Source: Aquimonas sp044344935 (GTDB taxonomy: Bacteria; Pseudomonadota; Gammaproteobacteria; Xanthomonadales; Xanthomonadaceae). Taken from it: a DNA stretch of 17,987 nucleotides. Made by a program: the position numbers and the translations under genes. The stretch spans positions 1-17,987 of the forward strand of contig JBIJCA010000063.1 in assembly GCA_044344935.1 (NCBI GenBank), read 5' to 3'. A model generated the notes under the pieces. That model did no database searches and was not told where the DNA came from. It worked only from the letters and a program-made list of their open reading frames with translations. Shown in pieces: positions 1-6,596 of this stretch. The first letter of the stretch is position 1, and the number at the start of each line of letters is the position of its first letter.

Positions 1-125
1 ATTCGACGGAAACGTAGGAGAACATGCCAAGCTGCTGAACGTCTGAACTGCGCATCGGGGTCGGAGCGTGCGATAGGCTGCCTCAATTATGCAGCAGAAC
101 TGCCGGGGTTCTTCGACAGGCTGCT

Positions 126-147
126 AGGGTGGGCCCCGGCCCACCCT
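126..147. repeat. Palindromic repeat, family A copy 1
   Basis: Perfect inverted repeat with 10-base arms: AGGGTGGGCC at 126-135 and GGCCCACCCT at 138-147, separated by CC. It is the reverse complement, nearly base for base, of the copy at 303-325, so the two form an inverted pair about 155 bases apart. Four related copies lie at 3641-3947, with TC in place of CC in the stem. Confidence 0.85.
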
Positions 148-302
148 GGCCTGCGCTCTCGCGACATGTCTTGGCTTTCGATGCCTCCGTGATGCTTCGC
201 CAGCGGCCCATCCGCGGCTGTGGTGATCGACGCCAGATGGGGGCATCAAGGTGGGGCCCTGGCGCGCACGCGACGGCGGACCGAGGCAAGGATCAGGCGC
301 AC

Positions 303-325
303 GGTGGGCCGGGGCCCACCCTATG
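303..325. repeat. Palindromic repeat, family A copy 2
   Basis: Perfect 8-base arms, GGTGGGCC at 303-310 and GGCCCACC at 313-320, around GG, followed by CTATG. The same CTATG flank follows the palindromes at 3641 and 3930, which supports one repeat family with a defined orientation. Confidence 0.85.
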
Positions 326-369
326 TCCGTTCGGCAGGCTTGGCCGCGGGAGGCCGTCCCGATCCTGCT

Positions 370-416
370 TGATCCTGATCAGCCCGATTGACTGGCCGGT
401 ACCGCACCCTTTGCGT
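370..416 (+). promoter_or_regulatory. Weak candidate promoter and dyad upstream of deoC
   Basis: A dyad, TGATC-CT-GATCA, lies at 370-381. It is followed by TTGACT at 388-393, a good match to a -35 box, but the hexamer 17 bases later (TTGCGT, 411-416) is a poor -10. The first half of the dyad belongs to a GATCCTG direct repeat (361-367, 371-377). A regulator of nucleoside catabolism could bind here. This rests on position and symmetry only. Confidence 0.2.
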
Positions 417-438
417 TGTTCCCGCCTGAGACGCGCCC

Positions 439-1203
439 ATGTCAGCCGACCCCGCACTCGTCCGACAGCTGCTCCCTCTGCTCGATCTGACCTGTCTGGA
501 TGAAGACGCCACGCCGGCGCAGATAGCGGCGCTGTGCGCCCGTGCCGATGGCCCGCACGGTCGCGTCGCCGCGGTCTGCGTGTATCCCGAGCATGTGCAG
601 CACGCGCGCTCGCTGCTGCCGGAATCGGTGGCGGTCGCGACCGTCGTGAATTTTCCCGATGGCGGTGAAGACCCGCGCCGGGTGGCCCGCGAGATCCGCC
701 GCGCGCGCGCCGTCGGCGCGCAGGAGATCGATGCCGTGCTGCCCTGGCAGGCGCTGCTGCAAGGGCGTGAAGGGCCTGCCCTGCAAGTGCTGCGGGCGGC
801 TCGCGAGGCCAGCGGCGGCGCGCTGCTCAAGGTCATTCTCGAAAGCGGCGAGCTGGCGGCGCCCGATCGCATCGCGTTGGCCTGCGAGCTCGCGCTCGAA
901 GCCGGCGCCGACTTCCTCAAGACCAGCACGGGCAAGGCCACGGTCGGCGCAACCGTGCCCGCAGTGCAGCTCATGCTCGACGTGATCCGTTCGCGCGGTG
1001 CCCTGGCGGGCCTCAAGGTGGCGGGCGGGATCCGCACGCTCGAACAGGCCGCGCCCTATCTCGCCCTCGTCGAGCGCGAACTCGGTGCCGACGCGTGCGT
1101 ACCGGCGCGACTGCGGATCGGTGCCAGCGTGCTGCTCGATCGCATCGAAGCGGTGCTCGGTGGCCAGGCCCCGGCCCGCGACGTCGAAGGCGTAGGCGGA
1201 TGA
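439..1203 (+). CDS. deoC: Deoxyribose-phosphate aldolase DeoC
   Basis: A cytoplasmic class I aldolase that cleaves 2-deoxyribose-5-phosphate to glyceraldehyde-3-phosphate and acetaldehyde, the last step of deoxynucleoside catabolism. The 254-residue protein covers the whole TIM-barrel family. Visible family landmarks are AAVCVYP (44-50), TVVNFPDG (68-75), EIDAVLPW with Asp98, FLKTSTGK with the expected Schiff-base Lys161, and GLKVAGGIRT with the second catalytic Lys193. These correspond to Asp102, Lys167 and Lys201 of the E. coli enzyme. The end is normal (RIGASVLLDRI). The ATG at 439 starts just before the first family block; the ribosome site before it is weak. The stop overlaps the ATG of the next small frame by 4 bases, and deoB and a deoD-type gene follow, consistent with a nucleoside salvage operon. 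Confidence 0.95.
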   Translation: MSADPALVRQLLPLLDLTCLDEDATPAQIAALCARADGPHGRVAAVCVYPEHVQHARSLLPESVAVATVVNFPDGGEDPRRVAREIRRARAVGAQEIDAVLPWQALLQGREGPALQVLRAAREASGGALLKVILESGELAAPDRIALACELALEAGADFLKTSTGKATVGATVPAVQLMLDVIRSRGALAGLKVAGGIRTLEQAAPYLALVERELGADACVPARLRIGASVLLDRIEAVLGGQAPARDVEGVGG

Positions 1204-1592
1204 CGCGCCGGGCGCGCCCGCTGCAACGGCGGCCGACCGCCCCGAGTGACCTGCGCCGGTGCTCGGCCTTGCCTCGTGTGCCCGAAGAGGCGCGCGGCCG
1301 GCGGGCGTTGGTGACGGCACGGCGCTGCCGTCGCAGCCTTGCGCTGGCCGAGCTGCGGATTCACGCGCGCACGCTCGATGACCTGCAGGCCGCGCGCGCG
1401 CTCTTGACCCCCGCCCTGCAGATCAGGGATCGCGTCCCCGAACCGCGACCCCTTCTGCAGGGCTGGATGGGTGCTGCACCCGCAGCCTCGCCGCTGGCCG
1501 AAGACTGCGCCATGCCCGGCTGCGGTGTTCCGCGCCTCATCGCTGCGGCACGTGCGCACGTGCAGCGCCGCCCCATCGGGCTGGGCGCGTGA
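1200..1592 (+). CDS. Small unrecognised protein between deoC and deoB
   Basis: A 130-residue frame I do not recognise. For it: its ATG overlaps the deoC stop (ATGA) and its TGA overlaps the deoB GTG start (GTGA), so it exactly fills the gap between two genes of one pathway. By hand count about 81% of third positions and 65% of second positions are G or C, so second positions are lowest, as in coding frames here. Against it: Arg makes up about 19% of residues, concentrated in the first 50; first positions are as GC-rich as third; and no domain, signal peptide or membrane segment is apparent. The second half (from about residue 48) looks more protein-like and has a Cys pair in CAMPGC. It may be a lineage-specific protein, a translational bridge that couples deoB to deoC, or spurious. 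Confidence 0.4.
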   Translation: MTRRARPLQRRPTAPSDLRRCSALPRVPEEARGRRALVTARRCRRSLALAELRIHARTLDDLQAARALLTPALQIRDRVPEPRPLLQGWMGAAPAASPLAEDCAMPGCGVPRLIAAARAHVQRRPIGLGA

Positions 1593-2851
1593 GCGCACCG
1601 CACATCCGTCGCGCCGTCGTGGTGGTGCTGGACTCGCTCGGCGTGGGCGCCTTGCCCGACGCCGGGCGTTTCGGTGATGCCGGCAGCGACACCCTCGGCC
1701 ATATCGCCGCCGCCTGCGCCGCAGGCAGGGCGGACAGCCCGCCGCGGCCCGGCCTGCCGCCGTGGCTCGAACGCAGCGGGCCGCTGCGCCTTCCACACCT
1801 GCAGGCGCTCGGCCTGGGCCAGGCGGCGCGGCTTGCGACCGGGCGCTTGCCGGCGGGCTTTGACGAACACGCGCCCACCCGTGGCGCCTGGGCGGCGGCG
1901 CGCGAGCGTTCGCCCGGCAAGGACACGGTCACCGGGCACTGGGAGCTGATGGGTCTGCCCCTGGTGCGCGACTGGGGCTATTTCCCGAAGCCGGTGGAAA
2001 GCTTTCCGCACGAGCTGCTGGACGGGCTGGCGGCCGAGTGTCTGCTTCCCGGCTGGCTCGGCAACTGCCACGCCTCGGGCACCACGATCCTGCGTCGGCT
2101 CGGTGAAGCCCATATCGCCAGCGGCAAGCCGATCGTCTACACCTCGGCCGACTCGGTGCTGCAGATCGCCGCGCACGAACGGCACTTCGGCCTGCAGCGC
2201 CTGTATGCGCTGTGCGAGGCGGCGCGTCGGCGGGTCGATCTCTACCGCATCGGCCGGGTGATCGCGCGGCCCTTCGTGGGTGAACACGCGGAGGCGTTCC
2301 GCCGCACCGGCAATCGTCACGACTACGCCGTGGCGCCGCCGGGGCCGACCCTGCTGGATGTGCTCCAGCAGAACGGTCTGGCCACGGTGGGCGTCGGCAA
2401 GATCGGCGACCTGTTCAGCCATCGCGGGCTGGATGAGGAGATTCACGCCCACGGGCTGGACGGCCAGATCGACGCCACGCTCGCTGCCGTCGACGCACTC
2501 GATCGGCCCGGTCTGGTGTTCGCCAACCTGGTTGATTTCGACAGCGAGTACGGCCACCGCCGCGATGTCGCCGGCTATGCCGCCGCGCTGGAGCGCTTCG
2601 ACGCGCGCCTGCCTGAACTGCGCGCGCGGCTCGGCTCCGACGATCTGCTCGTGCTCACCGCCGACCACGGCAACGATCCGACCTGGCCGGGTTCGGACCA
2701 CACCCGCGAGCACATTCCGATCCTGGTCTCGGGTGCGCGCATGGCGCCCATCAGCCTCGGCCTGCGCGCCGGCTTTGCCGACCTGGCCCAGGGCCTGGCC
2801 GCGGCCTTCGGAGTCGCGCCCTTGGCAGCGGGTCACAACCTGTTCGAGTAG
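1589..2851 (+). CDS. deoB: Phosphopentomutase DeoB
   Basis: An alkaline-phosphatase-superfamily enzyme that interconverts (deoxy)ribose-1-phosphate and (deoxy)ribose-5-phosphate using two bound Mn ions. It links nucleoside phosphorylase to DeoC. The 420-residue length is close to the E. coli enzyme. Landmarks in order: VVVLDSLGVGALPDA near the N-terminus (metal-binding Asp), GKDTVTGHWE (the Thr expected to be phosphorylated), GNCHASGT, YTSADSVLQIA, FDSEYGHRRD, and TADHGNDPTW followed by DHTREHIP (metal-binding Asp and His residues). The start is GTG at 1589, because the family match begins within eight residues and the codon overlaps the preceding stop. The gene is followed after 46 bases by the purine nucleoside phosphorylase. 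Confidence 0.97.
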   Translation: MSAPHIRRAVVVVLDSLGVGALPDAGRFGDAGSDTLGHIAAACAAGRADSPPRPGLPPWLERSGPLRLPHLQALGLGQAARLATGRLPAGFDEHAPTRGAWAAARERSPGKDTVTGHWELMGLPLVRDWGYFPKPVESFPHELLDGLAAECLLPGWLGNCHASGTTILRRLGEAHIASGKPIVYTSADSVLQIAAHERHFGLQRLYALCEAARRRVDLYRIGRVIARPFVGEHAEAFRRTGNRHDYAVAPPGPTLLDVLQQNGLATVGVGKIGDLFSHRGLDEEIHAHGLDGQIDATLAAVDALDRPGLVFANLVDFDSEYGHRRDVAGYAAALERFDARLPELRARLGSDDLLVLTADHGNDPTWPGSDHTREHIPILVSGARMAPISLGLRAGFADLAQGLAAAFGVAPLAAGHNLFE

Positions 2852-2885
2852 AGCCTTCGACCGGACGCGTTCCCATCGCACACCC

Positions 2886-2892
2886 AAGGAGG
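2886..2892 (+). promoter_or_regulatory. Strong ribosome binding site of deoD
   Basis: AAGGAGG lies five bases before the ATG at 2898. This fixes the start of deoD, whose reading frame stays open for more than 600 bases upstream as a shadow of deoB. Confidence 0.85.
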
Positions 2893-2897
2893 TCCGC

Positions 2898-3635
2898 ATG
2901 AGTACCCCCCATCTCGGCGCCGAGCCGGGCGCTTTCGCCGACACCGTGCTGCTGCCGGGCGATCCGCTGCGCGCCCGCCACATCGCCGAGCAGTTCCTGG
3001 ACGGCGCGGTCGAAGTCAACCGCGTGCGCGGCATGCTCGGCTACACCGGCTACCACCGCGGCCAACGCATCAGCGTGCTGGGCAGCGGCATGGGCATGCC
3101 CTCATGCCTGATCTATGCGACCGAGCTGATCCAGCGCTACGACGTGCGTCGACTGCTGCGCCTGGGCACCTGCGGCAGCCTTCAGCGCAGCCTCGTGCTC
3201 GGCGATCTGGTGCTGGCGACGGCGGCGAGTACGGATTCGAACCTCAACCGGCGCCGCTTCGACGGCATGGACTACGCGCCACCGGCGAGTTTCGCGCTGT
3301 GCCGGAGTCTCGCCGCGAGCGCCGAGGCGGTCGGGCTCGAGCTGCGCGCCGGGGGCGTCTTCTCCACCGATCGGTTCTACGACGACGCTCGCCTGCTGCC
3401 TCTGCTGGAGCGCATGGGCCTGCTGGCGGTCGAGATGGAGGCTGCTGCCCTGTTCGGCATCGCTGCCGAGCACGGCGTCGAGGCCGGCTGCCTGCTCACC
3501 GTCAGCGACGAGCTGCATACCGCCCGCCACTTCAGCGCCAGCCAGCGCGAGGAAGGACTGGCCCAGGCCACCCGGATCGCGCTCGCGGCCCTGACCGCGA
3601 CTCCGCACGGGCTGCGATTGGCGGAGTTGAACTGA
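2898..3635 (+). CDS. deoD: Purine nucleoside phosphorylase, DeoD type
   Basis: A hexameric-type phosphorylase that splits purine (deoxy)ribonucleosides with phosphate into free base and (deoxy)ribose-1-phosphate, the substrate of DeoB. The 245-residue protein aligns without gaps to E. coli DeoD at the functional positions: LLPGDPLRA (phosphate site, 18-26), NRVRGMLG, GSGMGMPS (62-69), GTCGS (90-94), VEMEAAA with Glu179/Met180/Glu181, and TVSDE with the catalytic Asp204 together with Arg217. Glu205-Leu206 replaces the His-Ile of E. coli after the Asp. The start is set by the strong ribosome site. A palindromic repeat begins 5 bases after the stop and could act as a transcript-end hairpin. Confidence 0.95.
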   Translation: MSTPHLGAEPGAFADTVLLPGDPLRARHIAEQFLDGAVEVNRVRGMLGYTGYHRGQRISVLGSGMGMPSCLIYATELIQRYDVRRLLRLGTCGSLQRSLVLGDLVLATAASTDSNLNRRRFDGMDYAPPASFALCRSLAASAEAVGLELRAGGVFSTDRFYDDARLLPLLERMGLLAVEMEAAALFGIAAEHGVEAGCLLTVSDELHTARHFSASQREEGLAQATRIALAALTATPHGLRLAELN

Positions 3636-3640
3636 GAGCC

Positions 3641-3658
3641 GGTGGGTCAAGACCCACC
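3641..3658. repeat. Palindromic repeat, family A copy 3
   Basis: GGTGGGTC-AA-GACCCACC, perfect 8-base arms, followed by CTATGGGATGGG. It lies directly behind the deoD stop and may fold in the transcript. There is no U-tract, so a terminator role is unproven. It has the same orientation and flank as copy 6. Confidence 0.85.
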
Positions 3659-3702
3659 CTATGGGATGGGGCGCTGCGGCGAGGGTGGTGCGTTCCTCAT
3701 GG

Positions 3703-3720
3703 GGTGGGTACCGACCCACC
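3703..3720. repeat. Palindromic repeat, family A copy 4
   Basis: GGTGGGT at 3703-3709 and ACCCACC at 3714-3720 with four bases (ACCG) between. It is preceded by CATG, the reversed orientation relative to copy 3, so copies 3 and 4 form an inverted pair of about 80 bases, and it is followed by ATGGCGACCACG. Confidence 0.85.
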
Positions 3721-3814
3721 ATGGCGACCACGCCCGCCGCGCGCCGGTCATTGGCTTGCGTTGACGCCGTGGTTCCCTAAGCCGGAAAGCGGTGGACCGG
3801 GGCGTGCCTCATAG

Positions 3815-3832
3815 GGTGGGTCTTGACCCACC
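3815..3832. repeat. Palindromic repeat, family A copy 5
   Basis: GGTGGGTC-TT-GACCCACC preceded by CATA, the reverse complement of copies 3 and 6 including their CTATG flank. It opens the second unit of the tandem duplication. Confidence 0.85.
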
Positions 3833-3929
3833 ATGGCGACCACGTCCGCCGTGCGCCGGTCATTGGCTTGCGTTGACGCCGTGGTTTCCGAAGCCTGAAA
3901 GCGGTGGACCGGGGCGAGGGCGCAGCTGC

Positions 3930-3947
3930 GGTGGGTCAAGACCCACC
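3930..3947. repeat. Palindromic repeat, family A copy 6
   Basis: GGTGGGTC-AA-GACCCACC followed by CTATGGGATGGG, identical to copy 3 over 30 bases. It lies 57 bases before the start of the photolyase-like gene. The four palindromes and the duplication account for most of the non-coding stretch 3636-4003; no other gene is seen there. Confidence 0.85.
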
Positions 3948-4003
3948 CTATGGGATGGGTGCTGTCGACGCGGCCTGCGCATCCGCTCTGATGTCATTCA
4001 CGG

Positions 4004-5290
4004 ATGACTGCACTCTCCACCGATGTTCCGGCGAACCTGTTCGCGCCGACGCGCGCGGAAGGCCTCCGCCGCCTGCAGGCGTTTCTGCCGCGTGCCGGCG
4101 CCCGCTACGCCGCCGAGCGCAACAGCGACCTCGGACCTCGCCTGCGCGGCAATGTCTCGATGCTCTCGCCCTATCTGCGGCACCGTCTGCTGACCGAGTT
4201 CGAGGTCGTACGCGCGGTTCTCGCCCTGCACGGCGCCGGCACCGCCGAGAAGTTCGTGCAGGAGGTGCTCTGGCGCACCTACTGGAAGGGCTGGCTGCAG
4301 CTGCGCCCGGCGGTGTGGACGCGCTACCTCGACACCCTCGCTGGCGCGCGCGCCGGGCTTGCTGCCAACAGCGGCCTGCGCCAGGCCGTGCAGTCCGCCG
4401 AAGACGGTCGCACCGGGATCGAAGGTTTCGACGACTGGGCGCAGGAGCTGGTCGCCACCGGCTACCTGCACAACCACGCGCGCATGTGGTTCGCCTCGAT
4501 CTGGATCTTCACCCTGCGCCTGCCCTGGGCGCTGGGCGCCGACTTCTTCGCGCGTCATCTGCTGGATGCCGACCCCGCGTCGAACACGCTCGGCTGGCGC
4601 TGGGTGGGCGGCCTGCAGACGCCAGGCAAGACCTATCTCGCGCAGGCCGACAACATCGCCCGCTACAGCGGTGGACGCTTCAAGCCCAAGGGGCTCGCCA
4701 CCCACGCCGAGGCTCTGACCGAAAGCCCACTGCCGCGGGCGCAGGCGCTTCCCGCGCGCGACGCGGCTGCGCCCGCAGCACCGGCACTGGTGCTGGTGCA
4801 CGCCGAGGATCTGGACCCGCCATCGCTGTTGCCCGCGAGTTTCCAGCCCGCAGGGGTCGTCATCGCCGAGGCCTGCGCGGCGGAAGCGCGCGCGCCGCAG
4901 GCTGCTGCTGCCGGGGCGCACGCGCGCCACGAATGGCCTTGGGGCGACAAGGCGCAGGCCTTCGTGCATGGGGCCTGTCTCGACCTGGAAGCGCGACTGG
5001 TGGCCGAAGGGCACGCCGTCACACGCCTGCCGGTTCTCGACGTGGACACGGTGCTGGCTGCCGCCAAGCACGCCGGTACGCGCCAGGTGCTGACGCCGGA
5101 AGCGCCGGTCGGCCCGGTCGCGGATGCACTCGATCACCTGGAAACAGCGCTCGCTGCCCGCGGCATCGCCCTGCAGCGCCTGCGCCGCGCGTGGGACAGC
5201 CGCTTCTGGCCGCACGCCAGCCGGGGCTTCTTCGCCTTCCGCGAGCACATCACGGACGAGCTGCGCGCACTCGGCCTGCCGGGCGCATGA
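4004..5290 (+). CDS. Photolyase/cryptochrome-like FAD protein with apparently permuted domains
   Basis: 428 residues. The first ~230 match the FAD-binding helical domain of photolyases: NVSMLSPYLRH (50-60), WRTYWKGW (90-97), GRTGIEGFDDW (135-145), GYLHNHARMWFAS (153-165) and LLDADPASNTLGWRW (186-200). Asn194 and Trp198/Trp200 fall where photolyases keep the flavin-facing Asn and electron-transfer Trp. In ordinary photolyases an alpha/beta antenna domain comes first; here it is missing there. Instead residues ~262-415, after an Ala/Pro linker, look like a diverged alpha/beta domain (VLVHAEDL, AGTRQVLTPEAPVGPVADAL, LAARGIALQRL, WPHASRGFFAFREHI). A cyclobutane-dimer repair role is plausible but not shown; it could be a photoreceptor or other flavoprotein. 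The start (ATG 4004) precedes the first conserved block; no good ribosome site is seen. The stop overlaps the next ATG by 4 bases. Confidence 0.85.
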   Translation: MTALSTDVPANLFAPTRAEGLRRLQAFLPRAGARYAAERNSDLGPRLRGNVSMLSPYLRHRLLTEFEVVRAVLALHGAGTAEKFVQEVLWRTYWKGWLQLRPAVWTRYLDTLAGARAGLAANSGLRQAVQSAEDGRTGIEGFDDWAQELVATGYLHNHARMWFASIWIFTLRLPWALGADFFARHLLDADPASNTLGWRWVGGLQTPGKTYLAQADNIARYSGGRFKPKGLATHAEALTESPLPRAQALPARDAAAPAAPALVLVHAEDLDPPSLLPASFQPAGVVIAEACAAEARAPQAAAAGAHARHEWPWGDKAQAFVHGACLDLEARLVAEGHAVTRLPVLDVDTVLAAAKHAGTRQVLTPEAPVGPVADALDHLETALAARGIALQRLRRAWDSRFWPHASRGFFAFREHITDELRALGLPGA

Positions 5291-5643
5291 GCCGGCATGC
5301 GCTGACTGTCTGGTATGACGGTAGCTGCCCGCTGTGCCGGCGCGAGATCGCGCTGATGCGGCGGCTGGACTGGCGAACCCGCGTCGACTTCATCGACATA
5401 GGATCCGCGGCGCCCGAGGCCTGCCCCTTGGATCAAGCCGAGCTGCTCGCGCGCATGCACGCCGGCGACGGCCAGCGCCTCTACGACGGCGCCGCGGCCT
5501 TCGCGGCGCTGTGGCGGCAGCTGCCGCTGCTGTGGCCGCTGGGCCAGCTGGCGCGGCTGCCCTTCGCGCTTGCACTGCTGGAACGCGCCTACGTCCGGTT
5601 CCTGCGCTGGCGGCCGCGCCTGCAGCGCTGGTTCGGTGGCTGA
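5287..5643 (+). CDS. DCC-family thiol-disulfide oxidoreductase-like protein (DUF393)
   Basis: A 118-residue protein with the family signature near its N-terminus, YDGSCPLCRRE, so Cys14 and Cys17 form the CxxC pair, followed by the usual VDFIDIGSA strand, an MHAGDGQRLYDGAAAFAALW block and a C-terminal AYVRFLRWRPRLQRW. The fold is thioredoxin-like; the true substrate of the family is not known. A hydrophobic stretch (about 79-98) is present but no signal peptide. Its ATG overlaps the stop of the photolyase-like gene (ATGA), so the two are translated together. DCC genes often sit near photolyase genes in bacteria (general knowledge), which suggests a shared redox or stress role. Confidence 0.88.
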   Translation: MSRHALTVWYDGSCPLCRREIALMRRLDWRTRVDFIDIGSAAPEACPLDQAELLARMHAGDGQRLYDGAAAFAALWRQLPLLWPLGQLARLPFALALLERAYVRFLRWRPRLQRWFGG

Positions 5644-5787
5644 GTGGTGATGCGCTCTGGGGCAGCGGAAAGGCTGTGTGTGCGGCACGTGCGCGGCTCG
5701 GCCGGGGCCCCTGTGCCCGTGGGTCGATCCGGGCCCTGATGCGTTCGATGCGCCGCGTCTCGCCAGAGTCCGCGGCGCCGGCGCCGT

Positions 5788-5802
5788 GGAGGCAGAGCCT
5801 CC
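5788..5802. terminator. Candidate hairpin between convergent genes
   Basis: GGAGGC-AGA-GCCTCC, a perfect 6-base stem with a 3-base loop, lies in the 178-base gap between the DCC gene (plus) and ogt (minus). There is no U-tract on either side, so factor-independent termination is uncertain. The rest of the gap shows nothing else. Confidence 0.3.
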
Positions 5803-5821
5803 CTGCGGAAGGCGCGGTGGC

Positions 5822-6379
5822 CTAGACCCGCAGCGCGCGTCCCGAGGCGCCGCTCGGCAGTCGCGGCAGCACGCCCTCGTGTTCGAGGAGCCAGCGTTTG
5901 CGTTCGATGCCCGCGGCGTAGCCGGTGAGCGCTCCGCCAGCGCCGACGATGCGATGGCAGGGCAGCACCAGCAGCAACGGGTTCGCCGCTACGGCGGTGC
6001 CGATCGCGCGCGCGCTGCCGGCACGGTCGATGCGTGCGGCCAGCTCCGCATAGCTTTCGGTGCGGCCGGGGGCGACCGCGCGCAGTGCGGGCCAGACCTC
6101 GCGCTGCAGGTCACTGCCGTGCAGCTGCAATGGCAGCCCGTGCAGCGCGTGCAGCGCCCCCTGGAAGTAGGCGCGCAGCGCCTGCAGTCGTGGCGAATCA
6201 AGGCCGCGCTGCGCGCGCTCCAGCCGCCAGCCGGCGCGGCCGAAGCGCCGCTCAAGGCTGCGCTGGAGTCGCGCTTCGGTATCGACGAAGTCCGCGCCGA
6301 GCAGAGCGCCGTCGGCGTCCGACACCAGTACCAGCTGTCCGAGGGGCGTTGCCAGGGTTTCGCGAAGGAGGGTGCTCAT
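5822..6379 (-). CDS. ogt: Methylated-DNA--protein-cysteine methyltransferase
   Basis: A suicide DNA-repair protein that moves the alkyl group from O6-alkylguanine (and O4-alkylthymine) to its own cysteine. The 185-residue protein starts with the family-like MSTLLRETLATPLGQLVLVS, carries FQREVW-type LQREVWPALRAV (91-102), SYAELAARI, the SARAIGTAVAANP helix, and the acceptor motif LPCHRIVG with Cys141. GALTGYAAGIERKRWLLEHEG closes the catalytic domain. There is no Ada-type regulatory domain. The frame is open for 83 residues further upstream, but that part is not family-like, so I take the ATG at 6377-6379. It converges on the photolyase-like/DCC pair, giving two light- or alkylation-damage reversal type genes side by side. 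Confidence 0.95.
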   Translation of the reverse strand: MSTLLRETLATPLGQLVLVSDADGALLGADFVDTEARLQRSLERRFGRAGWRLERAQRGLDSPRLQALRAYFQGALHALHGLPLQLHGSDLQREVWPALRAVAPGRTESYAELAARIDRAGSARAIGTAVAANPLLLVLPCHRIVGAGGALTGYAAGIERKRWLLEHEGVLPRLPSGASGRALRV

Positions 6380-6385
6380 GCCTCC
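6380..6385 (-). promoter_or_regulatory. Oddly close GGAGG before the ogt start
   Basis: On the minus strand GGAGG (6381-6385) is only one base from the chosen ATG, too close for an efficient Shine-Dalgarno pairing. No alternative start with a better spacing is compatible with the family N-terminus, so initiation may be weak. Confidence 0.35.
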
Positions 6386-6453
6386 ATTGTCGGGCGAAGC
6401 GCGCGAACCCCCAAGCCTGGAGCTGGCGCCGTCGCGCTGTCGTCCCTGTGCAG

Positions 6454-6470
6454 GCGCGATCCGATCGCGC
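6454..6470. promoter_or_regulatory. Perfect 17-base dyad between divergent genes
   Basis: GCGCGATC at 6454-6461 and GATCGCGC at 6463-6470 are exact reverse complements around one C. The site lies in the 217-base gap between ogt (leftward) and the phosphatase-like gene (rightward), where an operator for one or both could sit. No clear -35/-10 pair is visible next to it, so function is unassigned. Confidence 0.3.
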
Positions 6471-6596
6471 GAAGCGCACGCCCCGGCACCCGCCCGAGCG
6501 CTCGGAAACAGGGTGTCCGACGTCCCCCAGGGCCGCCCATGCGGGCATGCGCTTTGCATCCTTGGCAGGTACTTCTTCGACCGGCGACCCTTCACC

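Larger units (their letters stand above)
1..438. other. Intergenic region upstream of deoC with two palindromic repeats
   Basis: No convincing gene is visible here. One frame runs in from the window edge and stops at 44-46, giving a 14-residue tail (FDGNVGEHAKLLNV) that could be the end of an upstream gene, but it is too short to name. The rest holds two inverted copies of a GGTGGGCC-type palindrome (126-147 and 303-320), a degenerate related stretch near 251-262 (GGTGGGGCCCTGG), and a short dyad with a weak promoter-like element just before deoC. The open frames through the repeats show no protein-like composition. Confidence 0.6.
3696..3916. repeat. Tandem duplication, two units of 112-base period
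   Basis: Two direct units begin at CTCAT (3696 and 3808) and end in GGACCGGGGCG (3804 and 3916). Each unit starts with a family A palindrome and continues with a shared stretch beginning ATGGCGACCACG and containing CATTGGCTTGCGTTGACG. The 72 bases after that point differ at about five positions. No gene is visible inside. Confidence 0.9.

Noticed and set aside
2..46. Possible C-terminal tail of an upstream gene (14 codons then TGA)
   Set aside because: It reads like protein but is too short to separate from chance or to name. Sequence left of the window would settle it.
1361..3034. 557-codon minus-strand frame over deoB
   Set aside because: It covers the well-supported deoB in antisense, shows no recognisable domain and crosses gene boundaries on the other strand.
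3641..3947. CRISPR array
   Set aside because: The repeats vary in orientation, the intervals are unequal, and the spacers are themselves duplicated rather than unique. No cas genes are nearby.
3904..5286. Open frame that runs from the repeats through the photolyase-like gene in another frame into the DCC gene
   Set aside because: Only the part from 5287 has protein-like sequence with the DCC signature. The upstream part is an Arg-rich shadow of the photolyase-like gene.
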